Part shown: positions 1 through 9,139 of the stretch, one piece after another
Layout of the letters: the number at the start of each line of letters is the position of its first letter
Numbering within the stretch: position 1 is the stretch's first letter
Assembly (NCBI RefSeq): GCF_923077115.1
Contig: NZ_CAKLPX010000001.1
Coordinates: 744,001 to 808,000 of the forward strand
Length of the DNA: 64,000 nt
DNA from: Sinobacterium norvegicum
Lineage (GTDB): Bacteria > Pseudomonadota > Gammaproteobacteria > Pseudomonadales > Sinobacteriaceae
Direction: 5' to 3'
Translations under genes and position numbers: made by a program
Notes under the pieces: model-generated
Seen by the model: only the letters and a program-made list of their open reading frames with translations
What the model was told of the DNA's origin: nothing
Database searches by the model: none

Positions 1-161
1 TTGGCAATGCCCAGCAAACCTAAGTCGCCCATTTTCTTAAACAATGCGTGAGCGGGGAAAATGCCCTGCTCCTCCCATTCCTCGACGTAGGGGTTGATTT
101 CCTTATCGATAAACTGGCGAATTGTTTGACGGATTGCCTGGTGTTCTTCTGTAAAACGCAT
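1..161 (-). CDS. acyl-CoA dehydrogenase, N-terminal part (cut by window edge)
   Basis: The first 53 codons of a minus-strand gene are present; the rest lies outside the window. The protein opens MRFTEEHQAIRQ and continues with a helix-rich stretch ending near KKMGDLGLLGI, which is the typical N-terminal helical domain of FAD-dependent acyl-CoA dehydrogenases. The enzyme would introduce an alpha-beta double bond into an acyl-CoA and pass electrons to ETF in the cytoplasm. The ATG at 159-161 is preceded by an AAGAG ribosome-binding site. The opening reminds me of the citronellyl-CoA dehydrogenase (AtuD) branch, but substrate cannot be set from 53 residues. It is probably the last gene of the beta-oxidation cluster, or starts a separate unit, since 259 bases separate it from the next gene. 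Confidence 0.8.
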   Translation of the reverse strand, partial: MRFTEEHQAIRQTIRQFIDKEINPYVEEWEEQGIFPAHALFKKMGDLGLLGIA

Positions 162-420
162 ATGAAACCACTCTTAACGATTATTATTATTGCCTGCCCG
201 CATAACAACACCCTATATACGCTAAGGGGTATAGTGAGCCAGCCAATCGGGCTGATCAAATAGTACGACAAACACCCAATGGTTACACTGTCACCATCTG
301 TGTATTGGGTGAAAAAATATACGTCTATGTCGGGATTCGTGAGAATCATCCACCGACGAGACATATGCAACTATTTTCATAGCGATTACAATAAAGCTTA
401 TCGTTAAGAACAGCAACTTT
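162..420. other. gap of 259 bases with an 8-bp inverted repeat (273-280 / 304-311)
   Basis: No gene is convincing here. CACCCAAT at 273-280 is repeated inverted as ATTGGGTG at 304-311, with a 23-base loop. On the minus strand it is not followed by a T-run, so a terminator is unlikely. It lies upstream of the partial acyl-CoA dehydrogenase, so an operator or leader hairpin for that gene is possible. This is inference. Confidence 0.3.
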
Positions 421-1563
421 TTATCGGCCCAACAAATTGCGGGCAATCACCTCCTTCATAATTTCAGAGCTGCCGCCATAGATAGTTTGTACACGGGCAT
501 CACGATAAAAACGTGAGATGGGGTACTCATCGGTATATCCGTAGCCGCCAAATAATTGCAGACATTCATTGACCATACGCAACTGCATCTCTGTCGTGGC
601 CAGTTTGATCAACGCAGCGTCTTCACCGGTCATCTCGCCGCGGGCAAACTTCAGCGTGTGTTTTTCCAACAGTGCCCGCGACATTTCAAGCTCTGTTTTA
701 CACTCGGCAAGTTTGAAGCGGGTATTTTGAAATTGGCTGACTTGCTGACCAAAGGCCTTGCGCTCCTGCACATAGGCGGCGGTGAGATCCAGCGCACCCT
801 GGGCATGACCGACGGCCTGTACCGCACAACCTAAGCGTTCACGGGGCAGCTCCTCCATCATATGAAAGAAGCCTCTGCCCTCCTCACCGAGCAAGGCTGA
901 GGCCGGCACGCGCAAGTTGTCGAAGAACAATTCGGCAGTATCACTACAATGTTGACCGATTTTTTCGATCTGTTTACCCGTGGCAAAACCAGGCAACGAG
1001 GTATCGACCAGAAACAGGGAAATACCCTTGGCACCAGCAGCGGCATCCGTTTTTGCTGCTAAAACGACGAGACCGGCCTGCATGCCGTTGGTAATAAACG
1101 TTTTAGAGCCATTGATGACAAACTCATCACCATCGCGGGTCGCCGAGGTGCGCATACCAGCCAAATCACTGCCGGCACCGGGTTCGGTCATCGCCAACGC
1201 ACCAATCACCTCTCCCGAGGCCATCTTAGGCAGCCACTGCTGCTTTTGCTGCTCCGTGCCCAGGTTGTTGATATAGGGCCCGACAATATTGGTATGAATG
1301 CCATAGGCGGTGCTAAGGCCATGGAAGCCCCTGTGGTTCATCTCTTCCTGAATCATCATGCAAACCGCGAAGCTGGCACCGGCACCGCCATACTGCTCCG
1401 GCATATCGACAATCAATAAACCGGCCTCAGCCATCACCATCCAAAAATCACGGTCAATCAGGTGATTTTTCTCCCAAGCCTCATATTTCGGCGTCACTTC
1501 TTTATCTAAGAAGCGAACCACCATATCGCGAAACAATGCCAACTCTTCGTTATGTTCACTCAT
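421..1563 (-). CDS. acyl-CoA dehydrogenase (LCAD/IVD-like, 380 aa)
   Basis: FAD-dependent acyl-CoA dehydrogenase that oxidises an acyl-CoA to the trans-2-enoyl-CoA, electrons going to ETF. Family signature 1 is AMTEPGAGSDL at residues 124-134, and the C-terminal signature is GGYGYTDEYPISRFYRDAR followed by IYGGSSEIMKE. The usual YEGT catalytic glutamate of short/medium-chain enzymes is replaced by YGG, as in long-chain and isovaleryl-CoA dehydrogenases. In those enzymes the base sits earlier, and Glu242 in ELPRERL is the matching residue here. Length (380) is normal for the family. It follows the larger dehydrogenase at 1635-3413 by 71 bases on the same strand and is probably in its operon. 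The true acyl substrate is not determined. Confidence 0.9.
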   Translation of the reverse strand: MSEHNEELALFRDMVVRFLDKEVTPKYEAWEKNHLIDRDFWMVMAEAGLLIVDMPEQYGGAGASFAVCMMIQEEMNHRGFHGLSTAYGIHTNIVGPYINNLGTEQQKQQWLPKMASGEVIGALAMTEPGAGSDLAGMRTSATRDGDEFVINGSKTFITNGMQAGLVVLAAKTDAAAGAKGISLFLVDTSLPGFATGKQIEKIGQHCSDTAELFFDNLRVPASALLGEEGRGFFHMMEELPRERLGCAVQAVGHAQGALDLTAAYVQERKAFGQQVSQFQNTRFKLAECKTELEMSRALLEKHTLKFARGEMTGEDAALIKLATTEMQLRMVNECLQLFGGYGYTDEYPISRFYRDARVQTIYGGSSEIMKEVIARNLLGR

Positions 1564-1634
1564 TGTCTAACTCTCTCCCGCTGTATTGCTATCACTTTAA
1601 GCGCTACAGGGTAGCGCTCTGCCTTGTTTAAAGC

Positions 1635-3413
1635 TTAACGATTAAGCTCACGGAAATCATCATCACTCACCGCCATTAAGACCTCAGCACCGGTCTCGAT
1701 GGTCGCTTTGTGTGCCGCGGTTCTTGGCAGCAGCTTTTGGAAGTAGAACTGTGCGGTGCCGTACTTAACGCGATAAAAGGCATCTTGATTGGGCTGATTC
1801 TTAGCCACGGTGCCCATTTTCCCCCAGAACCACGCCAACACCACATAACCTGAATACATCAGATAATCGACAGAGGCGGCGCCTAACTCATCCAAGTTTT
1901 GCTGCGTCTTGGCACCGATCAAGGCGGTAAGTTCAGCCCATTCAGCCAATGCCTGCTGTAACGGTTCGGCGAATTCTGGCGCCATCTGTTGGCTTTCTTC
2001 TGTCACCATGGCAACAAATTGACCAAAGTTCGCACCGCCGTCAGACATCACCTTGCGGGCCAGTAAATCCAAGCCCTGAATACCGGTGGTGCCTTCATAC
2101 AATGTTGAGATACGAGCATCACGCAGGTTTTGCTCCATGCCCCACTCGCGAATATAACCGTGACCACCGTAAACCTGAACACCGAGATTGGAGGCTTCTA
2201 ATCCGGTTTCCGTCATAAAGCCCTTGGCAATCGGCGTTAATAACGACAGTAGGTCGAGAGCTGTTTTTTGATCGTCGCCCTCGCTGCGCCATTCACGGTC
2301 ACTCATCTGCGCTAAGAAATAACTGAAGGCACGGTTGCCCTCGGCAAAGGCGCGAATGGTCTGCAACATGCGACGAACGTCGGCATGAACAATCAACTGA
2401 TCTGCCGGGCGATCCGGTGATTTAACACCGGTCAACGAGCGACCCGCCTCACGATCGAGCGCGTAATTCATCGCTCCTTGCAGGGCAACCTCTGAGTGAC
2501 ACATACCCTGTAACGAGGTGCCGATACGAGCAGTATTCATAAAGGTAAACATGCAATTGAGGCCACGGTTAGCCTCGCCAATCAAGTAGCCCTTGGCGCC
2601 GTCAAAGTTTAATACGCAGGTGGCGTTACCGTGAATACCCATTTTATGCTCGATCGAGCCACAACTAACAGTATTGCGCTCGCCCAGGCTGCCATCGTCA
2701 TTAGGCATCACCTTGGGCACGATAAACAGTGAAATCCCCTTGGTGCCAGCAGGCGCATCCGGTAGCCGCGCCAGTACGATATGGATAATATTCTCAGCCA
2801 TATCATGATCACCGGAACTGATGAAAATCTTGGTACCGGTAATGTCGTAAGAGCCATCGGCGTTGTCTTCCGCCTTGGTGCGCAGAAAACTCAGGTCGCT
2901 GCCACACTGTGGTTCCGTCAGACACATAGTGCCTGTCCATTCACCGGAAACCAGTTTATGTAAATAAGTTTCACGCTGTTCGTCGGTGCCGTGAGCAACC
3001 AGTGTGGCGCGACAACCAGCACTCAAGCCCGGATACATTGACCAGGCGTGATTGGCTTGACATACCATCTCACTGACCGCCAAATCGATTGACAACGGCA
3101 GGTTTTGACCGCCGAATTGCTCCGGCATACTCAATCCTGGCCAGCCGCCTTCGACATACTGGTGATAGGCGGCGGCAAAGCCAGTAGGCGTTGTCACACC
3201 CTGTTCTGACCACGTACAACCCTCTTCATCCCCTACTCGACGCAAGGGCGACAGGGTATGTTCGGTAAATTTTGCCGCCTCATTAAAAATGGCATCGCGC
3301 AGCTCGAGGCTAAAATCTTCTGAGCCGGGTAGATTTTTATAATGCGTTTCACTGTCTAGAATTTCATCGAAAACGAATTGTATATCGCGTAATGGAGCCT
3401 TGTAATTAGCCAT
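1635..3413 (-). CDS. acyl-CoA dehydrogenase with C-terminal extension (DmdC/FadE5-like, 592 aa)
   Basis: Large acyl-CoA dehydrogenase of the class with an extra C-terminal helical domain (about 600 residues), the class that includes 3-methylmercaptopropionyl-CoA dehydrogenase DmdC and mycobacterial FadE5. It opens MANYKAPLRDIQFVFDE, as these proteins do. Signature TEPQCGSD is at residues 166-173, and the catalytic glutamate is Glu440 in YEGTTGIQGLDLLARK. The segment after about residue 450 is the extra domain. It forms part of the minus-strand beta-oxidation cluster between the thiolase and the smaller dehydrogenase. The family acts on substrates from DMSP-derived thio-acyls to long-chain fatty acyls, so I do not assign a substrate; the neighbours favour general or steroid side-chain beta-oxidation. 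Confidence 0.9.
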   Translation of the reverse strand: MANYKAPLRDIQFVFDEILDSETHYKNLPGSEDFSLELRDAIFNEAAKFTEHTLSPLRRVGDEEGCTWSEQGVTTPTGFAAAYHQYVEGGWPGLSMPEQFGGQNLPLSIDLAVSEMVCQANHAWSMYPGLSAGCRATLVAHGTDEQRETYLHKLVSGEWTGTMCLTEPQCGSDLSFLRTKAEDNADGSYDITGTKIFISSGDHDMAENIIHIVLARLPDAPAGTKGISLFIVPKVMPNDDGSLGERNTVSCGSIEHKMGIHGNATCVLNFDGAKGYLIGEANRGLNCMFTFMNTARIGTSLQGMCHSEVALQGAMNYALDREAGRSLTGVKSPDRPADQLIVHADVRRMLQTIRAFAEGNRAFSYFLAQMSDREWRSEGDDQKTALDLLSLLTPIAKGFMTETGLEASNLGVQVYGGHGYIREWGMEQNLRDARISTLYEGTTGIQGLDLLARKVMSDGGANFGQFVAMVTEESQQMAPEFAEPLQQALAEWAELTALIGAKTQQNLDELGAASVDYLMYSGYVVLAWFWGKMGTVAKNQPNQDAFYRVKYGTAQFYFQKLLPRTAAHKATIETGAEVLMAVSDDDFRELNR

Positions 3414-3519
3414 TATTATCTCCTGAATAAATCCAATTTAAACTCGACGTCAACCCTGCCGCCAAGCAAACGTGCTGACGCCAGTCAACACGCTGCCTCT
3501 GGCGGCTAATCAACACTGA

Positions 3520-4701
3520 TTAGCACACCTCGAACAGACCTGCAGCCCCCATTCCGCCGCCCACACACATGGTAACCACCACGTATTTAACACCGCGACG
3601 CTTACCTTCGATCAGGGCGTGCATGACCATACGTGCGCCACTCATACCGTAGGGGTGACCAATAGAAATAGCGCCACCATTAACGTTCAAACGGTCGTAG
3701 GGAATACCGAGTTTGTCGGCACAATAAACAACCTGCACAGCAAACGCTTCATTCAGTTCCCACAGACCGATATCATCCATCTTCAAACCGTTGCGCTGTA
3801 ACAGCTTTGGAATGGCATAAATCGGGCCAATGCCCATTTCATCCGGTTCACAACCGGCAACAGCCATACCGCGGTAAACACCCAGTGGTGCCAGGTTACG
3901 CTTTTCCGCCAGTTGACGATCCATCATCACCACGGCAGCAGCACCGTCGGATAATTGTGAGGCGTTGCCACCGGTGATCGAACCGCCCTCACGAACAACA
4001 CGAAGACCTGCCAAACCCTCAAGATTGGTACTCGGACGGTTGCCCTCATCCTGGGTCAGGGTAACCTCTTCTTCGCTGACCGCACCGGTTTCACGGTCGG
4101 TGACCAGCTTGGTCGCTGTCACGGGCACAATTTCGTCATCGAAACGGCCGGCGTCCTGAGCTGCGGCAGTTCGCAACTGCGACTCTAGGGCATATTCGTC
4201 CTGGCGCTGACGCGAGATATTGTAGCGATTAGCGACCACCTCGGCGGTATCCAGCATCGGCATGTGAATTGACGGTGCGTGGGCTATCGCCTTCGGGTCG
4301 ACAATTCTATGCATATTCATGTGTTCGTTTTGTACCAAGCTGATCGACTCACAACCACCGGCAACAACGATCGGTGAACCGTCCATCACAATCTGCTTAG
4401 CACCGTGGGCAATCGTCATCAAACCAGAAGAACATTGACGATCCATGCTCATGCCGGCGACAGAGACAGGCAGACCAGAGGCCATGGCAACCTGACGACC
4501 TAGGTTAGCCGCCTGAGAACCCTGCTGCAACGAGGCACCGAAGATAACATCATCGATTTCACCCGGATCAATACCGGCACGTTCAACAGCTGCTTGCACA
4601 GCAAAAGATGACAGTGATGGGGCTTCAAGGTTGTTGAAGGCACCGCGATAGGCCTTGCCAATAGGGGTACGTGCGACCGAGACAATAACGGCTTCTTTCA
4701 T
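3520..4701 (-). CDS. acetyl-CoA acyltransferase (thiolase, 393 aa)
   Basis: Thiolase that cleaves a 3-ketoacyl-CoA with CoA to acetyl-CoA (or propionyl-CoA) and the shortened acyl-CoA, the last step of the beta-oxidation spiral. All three catalytic elements are seen: nucleophilic Cys90 in DRQCSSGL, His349 in [11 protein letters not shown], and Cys379 in the C-terminal MCVGGGMG. Length is normal for a tetrameric bacterial thiolase. It lies between the short-chain dehydrogenase upstream and the acyl-CoA dehydrogenases downstream on the minus strand, consistent with one transcript covering the whole cycle. Family placement is firm; FadA-like degradative use versus acetoacetyl-CoA synthesis cannot be separated by sequence here, but context favours degradation. 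Confidence 0.93.
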   Translation of the reverse strand: MKEAVIVSVARTPIGKAYRGAFNNLEAPSLSSFAVQAAVERAGIDPGEIDDVIFGASLQQGSQAANLGRQVAMASGLPVSVAGMSMDRQCSSGLMTIAHGAKQIVMDGSPIVVAGGCESISLVQNEHMNMHRIVDPKAIAHAPSIHMPMLDTAEVVANRYNISRQRQDEYALESQLRTAAAQDAGRFDDEIVPVTATKLVTDRETGAVSEEEVTLTQDEGNRPSTNLEGLAGLRVVREGGSITGGNASQLSDGAAAVVMMDRQLAEKRNLAPLGVYRGMAVAGCEPDEMGIGPIYAIPKLLQRNGLKMDDIGLWELNEAFAVQVVYCADKLGIPYDRLNVNGGAISIGHPYGMSGARMVMHALIEGKRRGVKYVVVTMCVGGGMGAAGLFEVC

Positions 4702-4749
4702 GTTGATTTCCTTTATCCAAAAAAAGGGCAGGTGTTAATACCTGCCTAA

Positions 4750-4794
4750 GGCTTTTTATTTATTGGCTTTTTATTTATTGGCTTTTTATTTATT
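4750..4794. repeat. three tandem copies of a 15-bp unit at the dehydrogenase stop codon
   Basis: The 15-mer GGCTTTTTATTTATT (plus strand) occurs three times head to tail at 4750-4764, 4765-4779 and 4780-4794. The unit is five codons long. Read on the minus strand it is AAT AAA TAA AAA GCC, so each copy repeats the Asn-Lys-stop end of the upstream short-chain dehydrogenase in frame. It looks like a recent slippage expansion and provides back-to-back stop codons. Confidence 0.9.
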
Positions 4795-5706
4795 GGCTTC
4801 TAATGAGGCCATCGCCTTCATTAAGAACTTCTGTGTTTGAAAAGCACCTGACTCAGGAGACACTTGATCATCGGTATTGGTCACCGCGTCCCATTGAGCG
4901 GCTACCGCATCGACACTCTGCTCTTCCTCTGAAAGGAAGATACCGTCAGTCTCAAAGATCGTAGCGCTGGCATAGCCACCGGCACCGGCGCACAAAATGT
5001 TACCGTTAGGCGCTGCGTGCTCATCACACAAAACCAGCGCGCCAGCAGTGACAGACTCCGGTGTCAGCAGCTTCAAGAAGTCTTCTGGCATGATGTCTTC
5101 TGTCATACGCGTGGCGGCAGTGGGCGCCAGGCAGTTAATACGAATGTTGTTTTTTGCACTCTCATGCACCAGCGTATTCATCAAACCGACCACGGCCATT
5201 TTAGCGGCACCGTAGTTTGACTGACCGAAATTACCGTACAGGCCACTGGACGATGTGGTATTAACAATACGGCCATAGTCCTGATCTTTCATGATCTGCC
5301 AAACGGCTTTAATACAGTTGACCGTACCCATCAGGTGAACATCCATCACCAATTTAAAGTCAGCCAGCTCCATCTTGGCAAACGATTTATCACGCAGAAT
5401 ACCGGCGTTATTGATCAGTATATCGACCCGCCCCCATTTCTCCATCGCCTGGTTAACCATGTCTTGTACCTGATCGAAATCAGCCACGTTGGCACCGTGG
5501 GAGAATGCATCGCCGCCGTTGGCTTTAATCAGCGCAACCACTTCGTCTGCCGCTGCAGAAGACGTCCCTTCACCACTGCGGTTACCACCGAGGTCATTGA
5601 CCACGACCTTGGCACCACGGGCAGCTAACTCAAGTGCGTGTGAACGCCCTAAACCATTACCGGCACCGGTAACAATGGCCACACGGCCGTCATAGTTAAT
5701 CGTCAT
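4786..5706 (-). CDS. short-chain dehydrogenase, 17-beta-HSD4/MFE-2-like 3-hydroxyacyl-CoA dehydrogenase (306 aa)
   Basis: NAD(P)-dependent short-chain dehydrogenase that most resembles the dehydrogenase part of peroxisomal multifunctional enzyme type 2, which oxidises (R)-3-hydroxyacyl-CoA to 3-ketoacyl-CoA. The cofactor motif TGAGNGLG is at residues 13-20, NNAG at 99-102, and the catalytic set is Ser152, Tyr165 and Lys169 (NYGAAK). The insertion NDLGGNRSGEG after the second beta-strand and the roughly 300-residue length are typical of this subgroup. It sits next to a MaoC-type hydratase, which would make the matching (R)-hydroxy intermediate. Its stop codon lies in a 15-bp tandem triplication. 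The steroid-nucleus or side-chain alternative is open. Confidence 0.88.
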   Translation of the reverse strand: MTINYDGRVAIVTGAGNGLGRSHALELAARGAKVVVNDLGGNRSGEGTSSAAADEVVALIKANGGDAFSHGANVADFDQVQDMVNQAMEKWGRVDILINNAGILRDKSFAKMELADFKLVMDVHLMGTVNCIKAVWQIMKDQDYGRIVNTTSSSGLYGNFGQSNYGAAKMAVVGLMNTLVHESAKNNIRINCLAPTAATRMTEDIMPEDFLKLLTPESVTAGALVLCDEHAAPNGNILCAGAGGYASATIFETDGIFLSEEEQSVDAVAAQWDAVTNTDDQVSPESGAFQTQKFLMKAMASLEANK

Positions 5707-5765
5707 TCTTTTTTCCTTTTTGCATTATTTTAATACGTTGATAATGTGTTAATAGATTAAAAAAG

Positions 5766-6227
5766 TTATGCCACCATCTGGATACTAATCCATTCGGCGA
5801 TCAGCGCCGGGCGATCTTCACCCTCGATTTCGATGGACACCTCAGTCATCACACGATATTGACCGGGCTTCTTCTGTTCAATTTGGGCAAACTTGGCATG
5901 AACTCGGATACGGCTCCCTACCTTCACTGGGGTGATAAAACGCACCTTATCGAAACCTGAGTTAATCCCCATATAGAAGCCGCTGATCAACAGGCTGTAA
6001 CTTTCAGCAAAGTGAGACAGCATAGACAGGGTCAAAAATCCGTGCGCAATAGTGGTACCAAAAGGCGAGTCTTTGGCCTTTACCGGGTCGACATGGATGT
6101 ACTGCTGATCCAGGGTGCAATCTGCAAACTGGTTGATCTGTTCCTGTGTCACCGTGTGCCATGGCGTTGGCTCTGCCTCGAAGCCGATATACTGTGCAAC
6201 CTCAGCCTTCTCTATGATGGTGGGCAT
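5766..6227 (-). CDS. MaoC-family (R)-specific enoyl-CoA hydratase (153 aa)
   Basis: Single hot-dog-fold dehydratase that would hydrate trans-2-enoyl-CoA to (R)-3-hydroxyacyl-CoA. The hydratase-2 motif is visible as TLDQQYIHVDP, giving the catalytic pair Asp40 and His45, followed by AHGFLTLSM. The stretch GINSGFDKVRFITPVKVGSRIR is the second half of the fold (NodN-like subgroup). Length matches stand-alone dimeric MaoC/PhaJ-like enzymes. It lies between a dehydrogenase and the (R)-hydroxyacyl-CoA dehydrogenase in the same operon, so the pathway appears to run through R-configured intermediates, unlike the FadB route. I see nothing abnormal in it. Confidence 0.88.
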   Translation of the reverse strand: MPTIIEKAEVAQYIGFEAEPTPWHTVTQEQINQFADCTLDQQYIHVDPVKAKDSPFGTTIAHGFLTLSMLSHFAESYSLLISGFYMGINSGFDKVRFITPVKVGSRIRVHAKFAQIEQKKPGQYRVMTEVSIEIEGEDRPALIAEWISIQMVA

Positions 6228-6275
6228 ATTATTTTCCTTTTATTCATTTTTTATTTTAAAAATCCAACGAGCCCG

Positions 6276-8078
6276 TTAAAACCACTCAGCCTTCATGTCG
6301 TAACTGGTGGTATCCAGGTCGTTCAACAACTTCGCCCAGGCGCCGATTTCCGGCAGTTCAAAGCGGAAGAAATACTGCATCGCCTGCAACTTGCCGCGAT
6401 AGAAGTTTTCATCGGTTTGATGCGGCTTGGCGGCCAATGCCTTATCGGCGACCATGCCTTGCTTAAGCCAGATCCAAGCGATGACCACATTGCCAAACAG
6501 CTCTAGGTATTTAACCGAGTTAGACAATGCCATATCGATATTTTCCGTCATCATTGCGCCAAGCAGCTTTTCGGTGGTCGATTTCAATACACTGATCGCC
6601 TGCGTCAGCTCCTCGGCAAATTCTGTTAACCCCTGCTGTTTCGCCGCGGCAGCGGTTTTCTCCATCTGGGCCACAAACGCGATATAACCGGCCATATTGT
6701 TCATCGGCACTTTACGCGCTAACAAGTCTAAAGACTGAATACCGGTGGTGCCCTCATGAATCGGGTTAAGACGGTTGTCGCGGTACATCTGCTCGACCGG
6801 ATATTCATTGGTATAACCGGCACCACCCAATACCTGAATTGCCAAGCTGTTGGCTTTGGGGCCGTATTCTGAGGGCCAGCTTTTAATGATTGGTGTTAAG
6901 AAGTCGAGGATTAGATGCGCATGTTCTCGTTCTTGCTGCGTCGGCGCAGTGCGCTCGTCATCGGCTAGCTGAGTACCGTACAAGCACAGTGCATAGGCAC
7001 CTTCTGCGTAGGCTTTTTGCGCCAACAACATACGACGAACATCGGCATGTTCGATGATATTGACCATCGGTGACATGGGATCTTTACACGACGCCAATCG
7101 GCCCTGTGGACGCTCTTTGGCATAATCCAGCGAGTATTGATAACCGGTCAGCGCCAATGTAGCAGCACCGGTACCCACCAAAATTCGAGCCTCGTTCATC
7201 ATATGAAACATGTACATCAGGCCCTTGTTGGCCTCACCGACCAAATAACCCACCGCACCCTCATTCTCGCCAAAGCTGAGTGAGGTTGAGGTCTGTGCAC
7301 GGCCGCCCATCTTATGGAACAAGCCGGCTAAAGCGACATCGTTGCGCTCGCCCAGTGAGCCGTCATCATTGACTAAGAATTTGGGCACGATAAACAGCGA
7401 TATACCTTTAACACCTTTTGGTGCGCCCTTGATTCGGGCCAATACCAGGTGAACAATGTTTTCTGTTAGTTCGTGATCACCGCCTGAAATATAGACTTTA
7501 TTACCGCTGACAAGGTAGTTGCCATCGCTGTCGGGCACTGCCGTGGTGATCAAATCACCCAAACCAGAACCGGCACCGGGCTCGGTCATCGCCATGGTGC
7601 CAGAAAAACGGCCAGCAACCATCGGCTCGACCCAGCGCTTAATCTGCTCGGCACTACCGTGCGCCTTAATGAGGTTGGAGTTGGCCGCCGTCAGCGCGTG
7701 ATAGCCTAAAGCCGTACTACCCGCCGCCGTCATATAGGTACTAGCGGCACTGGAGACGATCGGCGGTAACTGCATCCCACCCATCTCATAATCCGCCGTT
7801 GCCGCACCGAAGCCTGATTCGGTCACCGCATCACAGGCCGCCTTTATCTCGGGCACCATTTGCACTTTTTCGCCATCAAATGTCGGCTGGTTTGAGTCTA
7901 TTTTCTGACGTGTTGGCAACAGATACTTCTCGGCTATCGCCTTGGCGGTATCGATCGTTGCGGTGTAAGTCTCTTTGTTATGATCGGCGTAGCGCTCACG
8001 TTTATTCAAGCCCTCGGCATCAAATAATTCGTAGAGCATAAATTCAATATCACGATCATTGAGTATTGGAGCTGCCAT
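6276..8078 (-). CDS. acyl-CoA dehydrogenase with C-terminal extension (600 aa), first gene of the cluster
   Basis: Second large acyl-CoA dehydrogenase of the window. The C-terminal signature HEGTTGIQSLDLLARK keeps the catalytic glutamate (Glu442), and residues after about 455 form the extra helical domain. The first signature reads MTEPGAGSGLGD, with Gly at the position that is Asp in the PROSITE-type consensus; related long enzymes often carry Ser there, so this is a variant and not a clear loss. It is the promoter-proximal gene of the minus-strand cluster and is divergent from the XRE regulator at 8226, which is therefore its likely controller. Substrate unknown; it is not a close copy of the 592-residue enzyme. 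Confidence 0.9.
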   Translation of the reverse strand: MAAPILNDRDIEFMLYELFDAEGLNKRERYADHNKETYTATIDTAKAIAEKYLLPTRQKIDSNQPTFDGEKVQMVPEIKAACDAVTESGFGAATADYEMGGMQLPPIVSSAASTYMTAAGSTALGYHALTAANSNLIKAHGSAEQIKRWVEPMVAGRFSGTMAMTEPGAGSGLGDLITTAVPDSDGNYLVSGNKVYISGGDHELTENIVHLVLARIKGAPKGVKGISLFIVPKFLVNDDGSLGERNDVALAGLFHKMGGRAQTSTSLSFGENEGAVGYLVGEANKGLMYMFHMMNEARILVGTGAATLALTGYQYSLDYAKERPQGRLASCKDPMSPMVNIIEHADVRRMLLAQKAYAEGAYALCLYGTQLADDERTAPTQQEREHAHLILDFLTPIIKSWPSEYGPKANSLAIQVLGGAGYTNEYPVEQMYRDNRLNPIHEGTTGIQSLDLLARKVPMNNMAGYIAFVAQMEKTAAAAKQQGLTEFAEELTQAISVLKSTTEKLLGAMMTENIDMALSNSVKYLELFGNVVIAWIWLKQGMVADKALAAKPHQTDENFYRGKLQAMQYFFRFELPEIGAWAKLLNDLDTTSYDMKAEWF

Positions 8079-8167
8079 GGGATATTCCTAGTCTGACGGT
8101 GCGTTCATATTCGTTTTGATTTCTCAACTGTAGTAGCATTGTGTAGTGACAAGGCTGCAGTGAACAT

Positions 8168-8180
8168 GACATCGCATGTC
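8168..8180. promoter_or_regulatory. short palindrome GACAT-CGC-ATGTC between divergent genes
   Basis: A 5-bp-arm palindrome with a 3-base spacer lies in the 147-base space between the acyl-CoA dehydrogenase (minus) and the XRE regulator (plus). Position alone suggests an operator for the regulator. Chance occurrence of so short a repeat is quite possible. Confidence 0.25.
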
Positions 8181-8225
8181 CGGTTGCGTTTTAACGCTCA
8201 TATGATTGACTAGAGAACTCCGAAT

Positions 8226-9065
8226 ATGTCGACAGAAGTCGCACCAGAACTAGCCTTTGGCCGTTTTTTGAAATTTTGGCGAGGCGTTCACTCTTTGAGC
8301 CAAGAAGACCTGGCTGAAAAATTAGATAGCTCGCCACGACATATTAGCCGACTCGAAAACGGCAGCGGCCGCGCCAGCGAGGCATTGGTATTAGATATCG
8401 CACGCGTATTAGACCTCGGCAAACGCGACCTTAACCACCTGCTTATCTCCGCCGGTTACGCTGCCCAAGAAGAAAAGGTCGACTTTCATTCGCCGGAGCT
8501 TAAATGGCTACGCAAGTCGATGATGTACACCCTCAAAGCCCTCGACCCCTACCCCACGACCATCATGGATGGCTCGACCAACATTCTGATGGTCAATCGT
8601 GCCTGGGTGGCCTTTTTTCAACACCGCATCCCTAAAGCGATGCTCGACAAGGTGGATAATCACTACGATTTTTTATTCAGCCACGAGGGCGCCGGTAAAG
8701 ATGTCAGCCAATGGGAGGACACTCTCTCGGTTATTTTGATGTCGCTGCAACAAAAGGCGCTATTCAGTAATTCAGCCGTCGACCAAGCGATGCACGACCG
8801 ACTCACCAAACTCCCCGTCGTCCCCAGCGACTGGAAGCAGCGCGCCAGTAAAATTGAACCCATGGCCAGCTTTCGGGTGCAGACAGAAATCAACGGCGCC
8901 CTGCATAAATTCTTCAGTGTCAGCAGTACCGTCGGTGCCATTGGCCCCGCTGCCTATGTGTCCGAACCACAGCTCACGATTAGTACCCTGTACCCGGAAG
9001 ACGAGTCGATGGATTTAAGCTCGCTGATCCAGCCAGACCTCAGCCACCCACTCTTATTTTACTAA
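8226..9065 (+). CDS. XRE-family transcriptional regulator with MmyB-like ligand-binding domain (279 aa)
   Basis: Cytoplasmic DNA-binding regulator. Residues about 10-75 are a Cro/CI helix-turn-helix (LSQEDLAEKL, RHISRLENGS, VLDIARVLDL). Residues about 100-270 match the MmyB-type PAS-like domain (PYPTTIMDGSTNILMVN, NRAWVAFF), a domain reported to bind fatty-acid-like ligands in related actinobacterial regulators. It is transcribed away from the beta-oxidation cluster, sharing a 147-base intergenic region, so control of that cluster by acyl or acyl-CoA effectors is a reasonable inference. It is followed by a diguanylate cyclase with a 143-base gap, so it is probably monocistronic. Family assignment is firm; the target and ligand are inferred. 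Confidence 0.88.
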   Translation: MSTEVAPELAFGRFLKFWRGVHSLSQEDLAEKLDSSPRHISRLENGSGRASEALVLDIARVLDLGKRDLNHLLISAGYAAQEEKVDFHSPELKWLRKSMMYTLKALDPYPTTIMDGSTNILMVNRAWVAFFQHRIPKAMLDKVDNHYDFLFSHEGAGKDVSQWEDTLSVILMSLQQKALFSNSAVDQAMHDRLTKLPVVPSDWKQRASKIEPMASFRVQTEINGALHKFFSVSSTVGAIGPAAYVSEPQLTISTLYPEDESMDLSSLIQPDLSHPLLFY

Positions 9066-9139
9066 GGCGATGAGCCGCACAATTCTATTGTTTTTACCAA
9101 ATGCTGGGCAGATAAAAAAAGGGACTAATTGATTGTTTC

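Noticed and set aside
48-263. Plus-strand frame over the start of the partial acyl-CoA dehydrogenase
   Set aside because: It lies opposite the N-terminal region of a clear family member on the minus strand and has no recognisable product.
273-311. Terminator after the 380-residue acyl-CoA dehydrogenase
   Set aside because: The stem is followed by no T-run on the minus strand, and the loop is long.
1635-3413. Assigning DmdC and DMSP breakdown to the 592-residue dehydrogenase
   Set aside because: The motifs fit the wide family of extended acyl-CoA dehydrogenases; no dmdA, dmdB or dmdD is nearby, so the substrate is left open.
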